A stretch of 64,000 nt of DNA from contig JADFXV010000007.1 of NCBI GenBank assembly GCA_015233395.1, forward strand, positions 1 to 64,000, given 5' to 3'. Below are positions 44,545-52,772 of the stretch, piece by piece. Source of the DNA: Desulfovibrionaceae bacterium. Lineage in GTDB: Bacteria > Desulfobacterota > Desulfovibrionia > Desulfovibrionales > Desulfovibrionaceae. The notes under the pieces are model-generated. The model saw nothing but the letters and a program-made list of their open reading frames with translations. It searched no databases and was not told the DNA's origin. Position 1 is the stretch's first letter. Every line of letters begins with the position of its first letter. Made by a program: the position numbers and the translations under genes.

Positions 44545-46671
44545 ATGTCCCTCGGCATCGACAGCATACTCAACATCGCCGGCTCGGCGCTGTCCGCCAA
44601 CCAGACGGCGCTCAACGTCACCGGCAACAACATCGCCAACGTCAACACCGCCGGCTATTCCCGCCAGGAGGCCGTTTTCACCGACGGCCTGTACGTCGAC
44701 GCCAACGGCGGGCAAGTCGGCACCGGCGCGTCGATCAGCCAGATCTCGCGCGAATTCAACACGTACATCGAAAGCCAGTACAACGACGCCTCGACCCTCT
44801 CCAACCGCTACAACGTCTTGTACCAGAACCTGCAATACGTCGAGACCATCTTCGCGCAAAACGATTCCGGCGACATGGGCACCTCGCTCGACCAATTCTT
44901 TTCGGACTGGTCCAGCCTGCAAGCCAATCCGAGCGACACGGCCGCCAGGCAGGCGCTGCTCAACGACACCCAAAGCCTGGACAGCACGATCCAGGAAGCC
45001 CAAAGCAACATCGCTTCGGCCCAGAACTCGGTCAACCAGCAAGTCAGCACGGACGTGGAAAGCGCCAACCAGATCATCCAGAACATCGCCACCTTAAACG
45101 GCGAGATCGCCTCTCAGACGAGCAGCACCAGCACGCCCAACGGACTTTTGGACGCCCGGGCCACCCAGGTGCGCGACCTGGCCAAACTGCTCAACATCAA
45201 CACCATCGACCGGGGAGGCGGCAACCTCCTGATCCAGACCAGCAACGGCTGCAGCCTGGTCGACGGCACGGCCACCAGCCAGCTCAAGTATCTCAACAAT
45301 CAGGTCACCCCCTCCCTGACGCCGGGATCGAGCTTCAACGGCAAGATCTTCTTCGAGGGCCAAGACAGCAACGAATACACCCTGCGGGTCGTCCAGGCCG
45401 GCGGCTATTCGAACGGCGGGGCGGTGTTCGAGGCTTCCCTCGACGGCGGAAAAACCTGGATGACCAGCAATTCCGGCAAGACCGAATACTTCTCGGCCGG
45501 GAATTACGGCGGCAAGGCCACCGTGGGCAATCTGAGCGTCTATTTCGGCCAGGCTTCGAACTCCACCATGGCGCCGAGCGGCAACCTGGCCGTCGGCGAC
45601 CAGTTCCAGATCGTGCCCAAAGGCGGCGTATACTATTACCAGTCGGCCTCGACGCCGATCAACCTCACGCCCCAGCAGCTCGCCGGCGGCGTCGACAACC
45701 CCAACCGCCTGACCGGCGGCGAAATCGCCGGACTGCTCGACTACCGGGACATCTACTGCGGGGCCTACCAGGAAAAACTCAACACCCTGGCCAAGAGCCT
45801 GATCTGGGAGGTCAACAGCCAGCATTCCCAGGGCGCGGGCCTGGAAAAATTCAGCCAGTCCACCGGGACTTACGCGGTCAACAGCAACGGCGGGTCCCTG
45901 GGGCTCAATTCCACCGGGCTGGCCTTTGCCGGCAAGCTCTCCTCCGGCGCCTCGATGATGTACTTCTACTCCGCGTCCACCGGAGCGCTGGCCTCGGGCG
46001 GCTCCTTCGGCATGATCAATTTCGGCGGCTCGGGCAACGCCCTGCGCGGACTCGATCCCAAAACCGACAGCCTCACCGACGTGGCCAACGCCATCAACAA
46101 CACCTTCGGCACATTCTGCACCGCCTCGATCCTCAATAACAAACTGCAGATCACGGCCAACGCCGGCTACACCTTCGCCTACGGCTCGGATTCCTCGGGG
46201 CTTTACGCAGCTTTGGGGCTGAACACCTATTTCGACGGCAGTTCGTCCTCGACGATTTCGTTGAACGCGGCGGTCGGCGCCAACAGCGACTTCATCAACG
46301 CCGGGCACGTGGACGGAACCGGCCTGTCCGCCTCGGGCGACAACACCACCGCCACCGCCATCGCGGGACTGGCGACCAAGACCGTCGACCTGAGCAATCC
46401 CTTCACCGGCTCGACCAGCCAGACGCTCGGCGGCTACTACAGCACCATGGTGTCGCAAATCGGCTCGGACGCGGCCAACACCAAATACGACTACCAGTTC
46501 CAATCGACCATGGCGAGCAGCCTCGACTCGCAGCAGAACGCGGTCTCGGGCGTCAACCTGGACGAGGAACTGACCAACCTAATGAAATACCAGCATTCAT
46601 ACCAGGCCGCCGCCAAACTGGTCACAACGGCCGACCAGATGATGCAAACCGTGCTCGGCTTGAAGTCATAG
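44545..46671 (+). CDS. flgK: Flagellar hook-associated protein FlgK (HAP1)
   Basis: From ATG 44545 (GGGGAGGAC upstream) the protein has 708 residues. It begins SIDSILNIAGSALSANQTALNVTGNNIANVNTAGYSRQE in segments, the FlgK D0/D1 helix, and ends ELTNLMKYQHSYQAAAKLVTTADQMMQTVLGL in segments. The middle is large and rich in Ser/Gly/Thr, an extended surface domain. It joins the hook to the filament. The earlier in-frame start at 44488 would overlap flgN and is rejected. Confidence 0.95.
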   Translation: MSLGIDSILNIAGSALSANQTALNVTGNNIANVNTAGYSRQEAVFTDGLYVDANGGQVGTGASISQISREFNTYIESQYNDASTLSNRYNVLYQNLQYVETIFAQNDSGDMGTSLDQFFSDWSSLQANPSDTAARQALLNDTQSLDSTIQEAQSNIASAQNSVNQQVSTDVESANQIIQNIATLNGEIASQTSSTSTPNGLLDARATQVRDLAKLLNINTIDRGGGNLLIQTSNGCSLVDGTATSQLKYLNNQVTPSLTPGSSFNGKIFFEGQDSNEYTLRVVQAGGYSNGGAVFEASLDGGKTWMTSNSGKTEYFSAGNYGGKATVGNLSVYFGQASNSTMAPSGNLAVGDQFQIVPKGGVYYYQSASTPINLTPQQLAGGVDNPNRLTGGEIAGLLDYRDIYCGAYQEKLNTLAKSLIWEVNSQHSQGAGLEKFSQSTGTYAVNSNGGSLGLNSTGLAFAGKLSSGASMMYFYSASTGALASGGSFGMINFGGSGNALRGLDPKTDSLTDVANAINNTFGTFCTASILNNKLQITANAGYTFAYGSDSSGLYAALGLNTYFDGSSSSTISLNAAVGANSDFINAGHVDGTGLSASGDNTTATAIAGLATKTVDLSNPFTGSTSQTLGGYYSTMVSQIGSDAANTKYDYQFQSTMASSLDSQQNAVSGVNLDEELTNLMKYQHSYQAAAKLVTTADQMMQTVLGLKS

Positions 46672-46684
46672 CCGGAGGTGGACA

Positions 46685-48268
46685 ATGAATTTTCGAGTAA
46701 CGCAACGGGATATCTACGCCATATCCCTGACCAACATGAACTCCACCCTGTCCGGACTCCAGCAGTCCAACATCCAGGCGGCCAGCCAAAAACGGATCAA
46801 CCAGCCCGAAGACGATCCGGCCGGACAGGCCCTGGCCCTGCAACTGCGCAGTTCGATCTCCCAACTCGGCCAGTATCAGAAGAACATCACCACGGCCACG
46901 GGCTGGCTGAATTTGGCCGACAGCACCACCAGCCAGGTCAGCACCGTCCTGACCGGGCTCAAGGAGTTGGCCGAACAAGCCTCAACCGGCACCATGACCG
47001 ACCAGAACCGGCAGCAGATCAGCTACCAGGCGAGACAGGAATTCGAGCAGCTCATCAGCCTGGCCAACACCACCTATGAAAACCAATCCATTTTCAGCGG
47101 CCAAAAAACCGATTCCCCGGCCTATGCCCAGTCCCTGTGGCTCACGGCCAACGACTCCTCCCTGTCCAACGTCAGCTTCAGCATCAGCGGCGCGACGTCC
47201 TACACCGGCCTGGTCCAGTTCACCGACCCGGCCAGTTCGGGCGGCGGCTCCAGCCTGACCATGGGCGCGGGCTTGAACTTCCGCTATTCCCTGGACGGCG
47301 GCCAGAACTGGACCAAAGGCGTGGCCGTCTCGGGCGCGGCCGGATACGCCACGCTCAACCTGGGCTCCGGACTGGCCGTGAGCATCGCCGACGGGGCCAC
47401 GGTGAAATCCGATCCCAACACCGGCTCAAGATCCGATTACAACTCCACCGCGGGCACGAGCCTGTGGGTCAGGCCCACGGCCCAGTACCTGGGCGACGAC
47501 CACGACTCGGTGGACGTCGATCCGCTCACGGCCCAGACCTACGCCTCCGGCACCAAGGCGAGAGCCGGCGGGACCTTCTCAAGCAACGTCATGGTGCGCA
47601 TCGACGCCGCCGCCTCGGGCGCGGGATCGATCGTGCGCTATTCCTATTCCCTGGACAACGGCAGCACCTGGGTCCACTCCAACACCTCGGCGACCACCAC
47701 CGGAACCACCGCCACCCTGTCCTTGCCGGGCGGCATCCTGACTTTATCCAACGCCGGCAAACTGGCCGTCGCCGCCGGGGACGAATACGTCGTTAGGCCC
47801 CGCACCGCGAACATCAACGTCGCCATCTCGCCCACCGAAACGATCACCGTCAACGGCGTGGGCAAGGACATCTTCGGCGGCATCTACAAGCAACCGGGCT
47901 CGAACGCGGCCAGCGCGATCACCAGCATGGGCAGCAACGCCAATATCTTCGAGGTGGCCGGCAAGTTCATCGGCTACCTGGAAACCAACAACCAGACAGG
48001 CATCGCGCAGTGCGTCGCGGCCTTCAGCGACGCGCAGCAGCAAGTGCTCACCTACGCCACCAACGTGGGCGGCCGCGAAAACCGCCTGACCACCGCAAGC
48101 ACGGTGCTGACCAACTTGTCGCAAGGCCAGACCCAGCAGCTCTCAAACGACGAAGACGTGGACCTCTCGTCGCTTCTGAGCAAGCTCGCGCAACAGCAGA
48201 TCGCCTACCAGGCGGTGCTCAAATCCTCGAGCATGATCATGCAGCTTTCGTTGGTGAGCTACATCTAG
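46685..48268 (+). CDS. flgL: Flagellar hook-associated protein FlgL (HAP3)
   Basis: The 527-residue protein starts MNFRVTQRDIYAISLTNMN and QAASQKRINQPEDDPAGQALALQ in segments (D0/D1), then LTGLKELAEQAS, and ends VDLSSLLSKLAQQQIAYQAVLKSSSMIMQLSLVSYI in segments. FlgL is usually about 300-400 residues; this one has a large central insertion rich in Ser/Gly/Thr, matching the long FlgK. It is the second junction protein, starting 13 nt after flgK. Confidence 0.93.
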   Translation: MNFRVTQRDIYAISLTNMNSTLSGLQQSNIQAASQKRINQPEDDPAGQALALQLRSSISQLGQYQKNITTATGWLNLADSTTSQVSTVLTGLKELAEQASTGTMTDQNRQQISYQARQEFEQLISLANTTYENQSIFSGQKTDSPAYAQSLWLTANDSSLSNVSFSISGATSYTGLVQFTDPASSGGGSSLTMGAGLNFRYSLDGGQNWTKGVAVSGAAGYATLNLGSGLAVSIADGATVKSDPNTGSRSDYNSTAGTSLWVRPTAQYLGDDHDSVDVDPLTAQTYASGTKARAGGTFSSNVMVRIDAAASGAGSIVRYSYSLDNGSTWVHSNTSATTTGTTATLSLPGGILTLSNAGKLAVAAGDEYVVRPRTANINVAISPTETITVNGVGKDIFGGIYKQPGSNAASAITSMGSNANIFEVAGKFIGYLETNNQTGIAQCVAAFSDAQQQVLTYATNVGGRENRLTTASTVLTNLSQGQTQQLSNDEDVDLSSLLSKLAQQQIAYQAVLKSSSMIMQLSLVSYI

Positions 48269-48356
48269 CATTGACAAGGCCCGCGCCGGCTTGTAGGCCG
48301 AAACGACAAGCCGCCGGGTTTTCCCGGACGGCCGAAAAAACAAAGGCCGATTCGGA

Positions 48357-48596
48357 ATGCTGATACTCACGAGACGCCCCGGGGAAAGCCTCCACGTCGG
48401 CGACAACATCAAGATCACCATCCTGGCCGTCCAGGGGAAGCAGATCAAGATCGGCCTGGATGTTCCGGACGACATCCCGGTGTATCGCGAGGAAGTGTAC
48501 CGGCGGGTTCTCGAACAAAACAGAATGGCCCTGCAGTCCTCGGACCAGGACCTGATCGCGGTGACCAAGCTATGGGAAAAAAACAAGAACGGCTGA
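48357..48596 (+). CDS. csrA: Carbon storage regulator CsrA
   Basis: The 79-residue protein starts [20 protein letters not shown] and has the RNA-binding VPVYREEVY-like segment ([13 protein letters not shown]) with a conserved Arg, then an extended acidic tail. It binds GGA-containing mRNA leaders, typically repressing flagellin translation. The next gene, fliW, starts 25 nt before its stop. The longer C-terminus (about 15 residues beyond enteric CsrA) is common in species that carry FliW. Confidence 0.96.
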   Translation: MLILTRRPGESLHVGDNIKITILAVQGKQIKIGLDVPDDIPVYREEVYRRVLEQNRMALQSSDQDLIAVTKLWEKNKNG

Positions 48597-49135
48597 TCCA
48601 GACGCGGATGGGCCAATTTTCCATCCCGGTGGAGAATATTTTGGTCTTTCCCAGAGGCTTGATCGGGTTCGAGGGACATCGCGAATTCACCCTGATCCGG
48701 ATCAAGGACGATTCGCCCTTCATGATCCTGCAAAGCCTCTCCAGTCCGGAACTGGGACTTTTGGTCACCGATCCCTTCGCCTTCATCGGCGACTACAAAA
48801 TCAACGTCGGCGACCAGGAACTCAAGCAACTCAAACTTGAGTCCGTGGAACAGACGGCCATCCTGGTGACCGTCACCATCCCGCCAGGCCAGCCCGAACA
48901 AACCACCCTCAACCTGTCCGGCCCGCTGGTCATCAACCACGAAGCCAAAATCGGCATGCAGGTCCCCCAGGTGGATTTGGCGTTCCCCAGCCATTACCAA
49001 CCCGGATCCCAAAGCTTCACCGGCGCCCAAGCCGAACCGGCGGCCGGCCAAGAATCAACGGCCCCCGATTCCCCAAACTCTCCGGATTCCCCCAATTCCC
49101 CGGACGCTCCGGCCAAAACGGACGCCAAACATTGA
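48572..49135 (+). CDS. fliW: Flagellar assembly factor FliW
   Basis: The 187-residue protein has [31 protein letters not shown] in segments, [17 protein letters not shown] and the terminal [17 protein letters not shown], the whole FliW domain. It binds CsrA and frees it from flagellin mRNA when flagellin is not bound, coupling flagellin level to translation. ATG 48572 lies inside csrA; the overlap is 25 nt. The tail is a repetitive Asp/Ser/Pro linker ([12 protein letters not shown]) not needed for the fold. Confidence 0.95.
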   Translation: MGKKQERLIQTRMGQFSIPVENILVFPRGLIGFEGHREFTLIRIKDDSPFMILQSLSSPELGLLVTDPFAFIGDYKINVGDQELKQLKLESVEQTAILVTVTIPPGQPEQTTLNLSGPLVINHEAKIGMQVPQVDLAFPSHYQPGSQSFTGAQAEPAAGQESTAPDSPNSPDSPNSPDAPAKTDAKH

Positions 49136-49220
49136 TCGAAGCGAAAAACCGCTTCATTTTCCCGCCCCGGTTTGCTAGCCTAAGGCGATGACCGGCGAAA
49201 TTCCCACGCAGGAGCCCCGC

Positions 49221-49523
49221 ATGAGCGACGAACGCGACGAAGCAGGCCCAACCTCGCCGAACCCGGACTGTTACGCCCTGCCCGAACCGAGCTTCACCAC
49301 CTTCATGCTCTCGCTCGCCTCCTCGGCCTTGGTCCACCTGGGCGAAACCCCTGACCCCGACTCCGGACAATACACGCCGAATCTGGCCCTGGCCAAACAC
49401 ACCATCGACATCCTGGCCATGCTGCAAAAAAAGACCTCCGGAAACCTCGCCGAAGAGGAATCGCGCGTCCTCGAACACATGCTCTGCCAACTGCGCTTGG
49501 CCTACGTCTCCAAAACCAAATAA
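49221..49523 (+). CDS. DUF1844-family protein
   Basis: The 100-residue protein has FTTFMLSLASSALVHLGETPDPDSG and NLALAKHTIDILAMLQKKTSGNL in segments, then LTEEE-like NLAEEESRVLEHMLCQLRLAYV. This is the DUF1844 family, found widely in deltaproteobacteria and often next to translation or flagellar genes. Function is unknown. I chose ATG 49221, with AGGAG 7 nt upstream, over an ATG 33 nt earlier without a good ribosome site. It follows fliW by 85 nt. Confidence 0.85.
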   Translation: MSDERDEAGPTSPNPDCYALPEPSFTTFMLSLASSALVHLGETPDPDSGQYTPNLALAKHTIDILAMLQKKTSGNLAEEESRVLEHMLCQLRLAYVSKTK

Positions 49524-49636
49524 ACGCCCGTCGACGTCCGGCCCGCAGCCGCGCACGCCCCCTCTTCTTTACAGAAACGGCGGCCCGGTGCTATTGACCG
49601 CCCGCAACGCCGCCCCGCCCACGACAGGAGATCGCC

Positions 49637-50689
49637 ATGACCCGATTTTCGGCCGCCGTCGCCGGAGTGACCGGCTATACCGGCATGGAGCTGTGCCGCA
49701 TTCTCGCCGGACACCCGAATATCGACCTGACCCTGGCCACCTCGCGCACCGAGGCGGGAAAACAACTCCAGGACGTCTACCCCTTCCTGCGCGGCCTGCC
49801 GCTTGGTTCTCTCGCCATCACCGCCCCAAGCGCCGAAACCATCAAGGATTCCTGCGATCTGGCCTTTCTCGCCGTGCCCCACGGCGCGGCCATGGACCTG
49901 GCCGCCGCACTCTACGATCTGGGACTGAAAACGGTCGACCTGAGCGCCGATTTCCGGCTTCACGACAAGAAAACATACGACGCCTGGTACGCCCTCGACC
50001 ACCGCCATCCGGAATTGCTCGCGCAGGCGGTCTACGGCCTGCCGGAACTGCACGGCGAACGGATCAAAAGCGCCCGCCTCGTCGCCAACCCGGGCTGCTA
50101 CCCGACCTCGGCCATCCTGGGGCTGGCCCCGGCCCTGGCGAGCGGACTCGTCCATACCGGCGACATCGTCATCGACGCCAAATCCGGGGCCAGCGGCGCG
50201 GGACGCAAACCGGCCCAGGCAACCCTGTTCTGCGAAGTCTCCGACACCTTCCGGGCCTACAACCTGACCAAACACCGGCATACCCCGGAAATCGAACAGG
50301 AAATATCCCTGGTCGCGGGCGAAGCGCTGACCGTGTCCTTCAACACCCACCTCTTGCCCATCAACCGGGGCATCCTCTCCACCATCTACACCCGCCTGAC
50401 CCGGACAATCTCACCCGAACGCGTCCACGAACTGTACGAAAATTTCTACAAGGATTCCCCGTTCGTGCGCGTGCTGCCGCCGGGCTGTCTGCCGGAAACC
50501 CGGCACGTGCGCGCAACCATGTTCTGCGACATCGGGCTGTGCCTGGACGCGCGCACGAACCGGCTGCTCATCCTCTCGGCAATCGATAACCTTTGCCGGG
50601 GCGCCTCCGGACAAGCCGTGGCCTGCGCCAACCTCATGCTGGGACTGCCGCTTACAACCGGCCTGAACTTCGCGCCGCTGATGCCCTGA
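49637..50689 (+). CDS. argC: N-acetyl-gamma-glutamyl-phosphate reductase
   Basis: The 350-residue protein starts with the NADP-binding VAGVTGYTGMELCRIL, then the catalytic Cys154 in ANPGCYPTSAILGL, and later HRHTPEIEQEI with conserved histidines. It reduces N-acetylglutamyl-5-phosphate to the semialdehyde, the third step of arginine synthesis. It is single here; no other arg genes adjoin. CAGGAG precedes the ATG. A family D palindrome pair follows the stop. Confidence 0.97.
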   Translation: MTRFSAAVAGVTGYTGMELCRILAGHPNIDLTLATSRTEAGKQLQDVYPFLRGLPLGSLAITAPSAETIKDSCDLAFLAVPHGAAMDLAAALYDLGLKTVDLSADFRLHDKKTYDAWYALDHRHPELLAQAVYGLPELHGERIKSARLVANPGCYPTSAILGLAPALASGLVHTGDIVIDAKSGASGAGRKPAQATLFCEVSDTFRAYNLTKHRHTPEIEQEISLVAGEALTVSFNTHLLPINRGILSTIYTRLTRTISPERVHELYENFYKDSPFVRVLPPGCLPETRHVRATMFCDIGLCLDARTNRLLILSAIDNLCRGASGQAVACANLMLGLPLTTGLNFAPLMP

Positions 50690-50707
50690 CCCCGCGGCCT
50701 GCGGCGG

Positions 50708-50758
50708 CCAAGGGGCTTTGCCCCTTGGATCCCCACCGGGGGCGATCATCGCCCCCGG
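50708..50758. repeat. Family D-type paired palindromes after argC
   Basis: CCAAGGGGC-TTT-GCCCCTTGG (50708-50728) is followed by the 23-base palindrome around GGGGGCGATCATCGCCCCC (50736-50758), identical to the one at 35555. The pair lies 19 nt after the argC stop and 31 nt before the MFS gene, so it may terminate argC. Confidence 0.7.
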
Positions 50759-50789
50759 ACCCCCTCGACAGTTTGGGTTGTGAGGATCG

Positions 50790-52034
50790 ATGTCCGCTTC
50801 CAACGCAAGTCCATCGGGCAAGACGCCCCGGGTCTCTTGGAAGGCGTTGGCGCGCTCTTTTCAACACCGCGACTACCGGCTGTTTTTCACCGGACAGTTC
50901 ATCTCCCTCGTGGGCACCTGGATGCAGCAGGTGGCCCAGTCCTGGCTGGTGTACCGCCTGACCGGGTCGAGCCTCTCGCTCGGGCTGGTGGGCTTTGCCG
51001 GACAATTCCCCGTGTTTCTGCTGTCCGTCTTCGGCGGGGTCATGGCCGACAGGCTCAACCGCCGCTTTGTGCTGGTGGGCACGCAGGTCGCCGCCATGCT
51101 CCAGGCCGCCGTCCTGGCCGGGCTGACCCTCGCGGGAAGCGTCCAGGTCTGGGAAGTGGTGGTCCTGGCCGCGTTTCTGGGCGCGGTCAACGCCGTGGAC
51201 ATCCCCACCCGGCAGTCGTTCGTCGTGGAACTGGTGGGCAAAAAAGACCTGCACAACGCCATCGCGCTGAACTCCTCCATGTTCAACCTGGCGCGCATCC
51301 TGGGCCCGTCCCTGGCCGGGATGCTCCTGGCGGCGGTAGGCGAGGGCTGGTGCTTCGCGCTCAACGCCGTCAGCTTCCTGGCGGTCATCGCCTGCCTGCT
51401 GCGCATGAACGCGCCGCGCCGCCCGGCGCCGGAGAGGACCGGCTCCATGCGCGAACACCTGGGCGAGGGCTTCGCCTACGCCTGGCGGACGGCCGCAGTG
51501 CGTTCGGTTTTGTTCCTGCTCGGCGTCATGAGCGTCATCAGCATGTCCTACGTGGTGCTCATGCCGGTATTCGCGAGCGACATCTTAAGCGGCGGCCCGC
51601 GCGCCCTGGGCCTGCTCATGGCCGCCTCGGGCGTGGGCAGCCTGGCGGGCGCGCTCATGCTCGCCATGCGCAGCGAAAGCCGGGGGCTGGGCCGTTTCGC
51701 CTATTTCGGGATGCTCGGTTTCGGCGCCTGCCTGGTCCTGTTCTCCCAATCCACGCTCTTGCCGCTCTCGGCCGCGCTGATGCTGCCGGCGGGCTTTTGC
51801 ATGATCGTGAGCATGGCCGCCGCCAACACCATCCTGCAGACGCTCTGCCCGGACCACCTGCGCGGCCGGGTCATGGCGCTCTTCACCATGATGTTCATGG
51901 GGATGGCCCCGTTCGGAGCGCTTTTGTCGGGCAGCCTGGCGCACGTAATCGGCGCCCCGGCCACGGTGGCCGCAGGCGGCGCCGCCTGTGTGCTCATGAT
52001 GGGCCTGGGCGGCCGCCGGCTACTGCTGTTGTGA
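50790..52034 (+). CDS. MFS exporter of the EntS/MFS_3 type
   Basis: The 414-residue protein has twelve hydrophobic segments and starts WKALARSFQHRDYRLFFTGQF, then WMQQVAQSWLVYRLTGSS and, after TM5, the loop RQSFVVELVGKKDLHNAIALNS. This is the MFS_3 (DUF894) branch that includes the enterobactin exporter EntS. It probably exports a siderophore or drug with protons. The C-terminus is basic and short. No siderophore genes lie near, so the substrate is open. GTGAGGATC precedes ATG 50790. Confidence 0.9.
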   Translation: MSASNASPSGKTPRVSWKALARSFQHRDYRLFFTGQFISLVGTWMQQVAQSWLVYRLTGSSLSLGLVGFAGQFPVFLLSVFGGVMADRLNRRFVLVGTQVAAMLQAAVLAGLTLAGSVQVWEVVVLAAFLGAVNAVDIPTRQSFVVELVGKKDLHNAIALNSSMFNLARILGPSLAGMLLAAVGEGWCFALNAVSFLAVIACLLRMNAPRRPAPERTGSMREHLGEGFAYAWRTAAVRSVLFLLGVMSVISMSYVVLMPVFASDILSGGPRALGLLMAASGVGSLAGALMLAMRSESRGLGRFAYFGMLGFGACLVLFSQSTLLPLSAALMLPAGFCMIVSMAAANTILQTLCPDHLRGRVMALFTMMFMGMAPFGALLSGSLAHVIGAPATVAAGGAACVLMMGLGGRRLLLL

Positions 52035-52056
52035 CGCTCGGCCGCCAATCGAAGAA

Positions 52057-52076
52057 GGGCGATTCGTGAATCGCCC
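52057..52076. repeat. Family F palindrome, copy 2
   Basis: The same 20 bases as at 15900-15919, GGGCGATTC-GT-GAATCGCCC, lie 22 nt after the MFS stop. Here CCCTAC follows rather than a T run, so terminator activity is less certain. Confidence 0.6.
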
Positions 52077-52221
52077 CTACTCATGATCGTCCGGCGTCAA
52101 TGTGTTTGGATGTCTTTTCAGAACGCCGTAGCCCGTGAATCGAGTATCCGCTCATAAAGATATCGGCGCTCTAGTAGAATCGCCCATTTTCCCCCTGCCC
52201 CCGCCCCCCTTCACAAAACGT

Positions 52222-52270
52222 TTGCGGCCCTTTTCCCCCAGCGCTGCGCGCTGGGGGAAAAGGGCCGCAA
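52222..52270. repeat. 49-nt perfect inverted repeat
   Basis: Two 23-base arms with no mismatch flank TGC. The left arm starts TTGCGGCCCTTTTCCCCC and ends AGCGC. This is the longest perfect palindrome in the window and is unique here. It lies in the gap between the MFS gene and the selenoprotein gene, next to a family B copy. An RNA hairpin of this length is very stable. Confidence 0.85.
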
Positions 52271-52293
52271 TGACAAAGTTTTTTGAAAGGGGT

Positions 52294-52329
52294 CCGGGGA
52301 AAATTTTTTTTCAAAAAAGTTTTCCCCGG
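52294..52329. repeat. Family B-type palindrome downstream of the selenoprotein gene
   Basis: CCGGGGAAAA and TTTTCCCCGG arms enclose a T/A-rich loop, preceded by ACAAAGTTTTTTGAAAGGGG, as in other family B copies. For the minus-strand selenoprotein gene it lies 43 nt beyond the stop, after another hairpin. Confidence 0.6.
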
Positions 52330-52344
52330 CCTTCTCTTCTCCCT

Positions 52345-52362
52345 CCGGGACGACCGTCCCGG
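52345..52362 (-). terminator. Hairpin after the selenoprotein gene
   Basis: CCGGGAC and GTCCCGG (7-base arms, GGTC loop) lie 9 nt beyond the stop codon of the minus-strand gene. There is no T run, so it may act with the family B palindrome further on. Confidence 0.45.
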
Positions 52363-52371
52363 TTACACGCC

Positions 52372-52572
52372 TCAGGCGCCGCCGTAGCCGACGGTTGTTT
52401 CGCCGTCCGCGACGATGACCGGCACTTTGCGTTGTCCGCCCGACAGGGCGAGCATCGCGGTCAGAAGCGACGGCTCGGCTTTCACGTTTTTGTAGTCATG
52501 GTCCGGATACGCCTTCCTGGCGTTTTCGGTGTAGGGTCAGCCGTCCTTGCCATAGATGATTGTCCTGGCCAT
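52372..52572 (-). CDS. UXX-star selenoprotein, glutaredoxin-like, Sec at residue 12
   Basis: Read with selenocysteine at the in-frame TGA (52539-52537), the frame is 66 residues: MARTIIYGKDG-U-PYTENARKAY, then DYKNVKAEP, LLTAMLALSGGQRKVPVIVADGE and a GYGG end. UPYT stands where glutaredoxins have CPYC, and the Lys-Val-Pro-Val-Ile strand and Gly-Tyr-Gly-Gly tail match the known UXX-star (seleno)protein family. Sequence continues coherently after the TGA to a TGA stop at 52374-52372. AAGGAGG lies 6 nt before the ATG. A stem-loop just after the TGA fits a bacterial SECIS. A redox role on thiols is inference. Sec-machinery genes are not in this window. Confidence 0.85.
52509..52523 (-). promoter_or_regulatory. 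Candidate SECIS stem-loop
   Basis: On the minus strand ACGCC and GGCGT pair around AGGAA, beginning 13 nt after the in-frame TGA. A lower CCG/CGG pair can extend it across a 3x3 internal loop. A small stem with a G-containing apical loop within 16-37 nt of the UGA is the bacterial SECIS form that SelB binds. Confidence 0.5.
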
Positions 52573-52622
52573 GGCGTCCTCCTTGCGGCTTGCCGGCCGA
52601 TTTTGCCGGTGCGTTTCGCCTT

Positions 52623-52651
52623 GCGATATTTATTTTATCTATGAAAGTCAA
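52623..52651 (-). promoter_or_regulatory. Possible promoter of the selenoprotein gene
   Basis: On the minus strand TTGACT (52651-52646) and TATCGC (52628-52623) are 17 nt apart in an AT-rich patch containing AGATAAAATAAA. It lies about 50 nt upstream of the start. The -10 is weak. The patch might also hold a regulator site, but none is recognisable. Confidence 0.35.
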
Positions 52652-52772
52652 TCGCATCGATAGGGATTCATTGGATAATTGCCCGCAGGCGATTGGACAA
52701 GGCCGGGGCAAGCGGCTATGAAGGGGCCGGCCTGTTCAAACTTGAAACCTCGCCTTGCAGCCCTTTGCCCCT

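Noticed and set aside
52372-52572. Reading the selenoprotein frame as a glutaredoxin pseudogene
   Set aside because: The downstream part keeps a normal ribosome site, conserved motifs and a matching SECIS-like stem, so loss of function is less likely than Sec insertion.
52496-52711. Minus-strand 71-codon frame overlapping the selenoprotein gene
   Set aside because: It is in another frame and its translation is basic and Arg-rich without family similarity. The 66-residue frame with Sec is coherent on both sides of the TGA.
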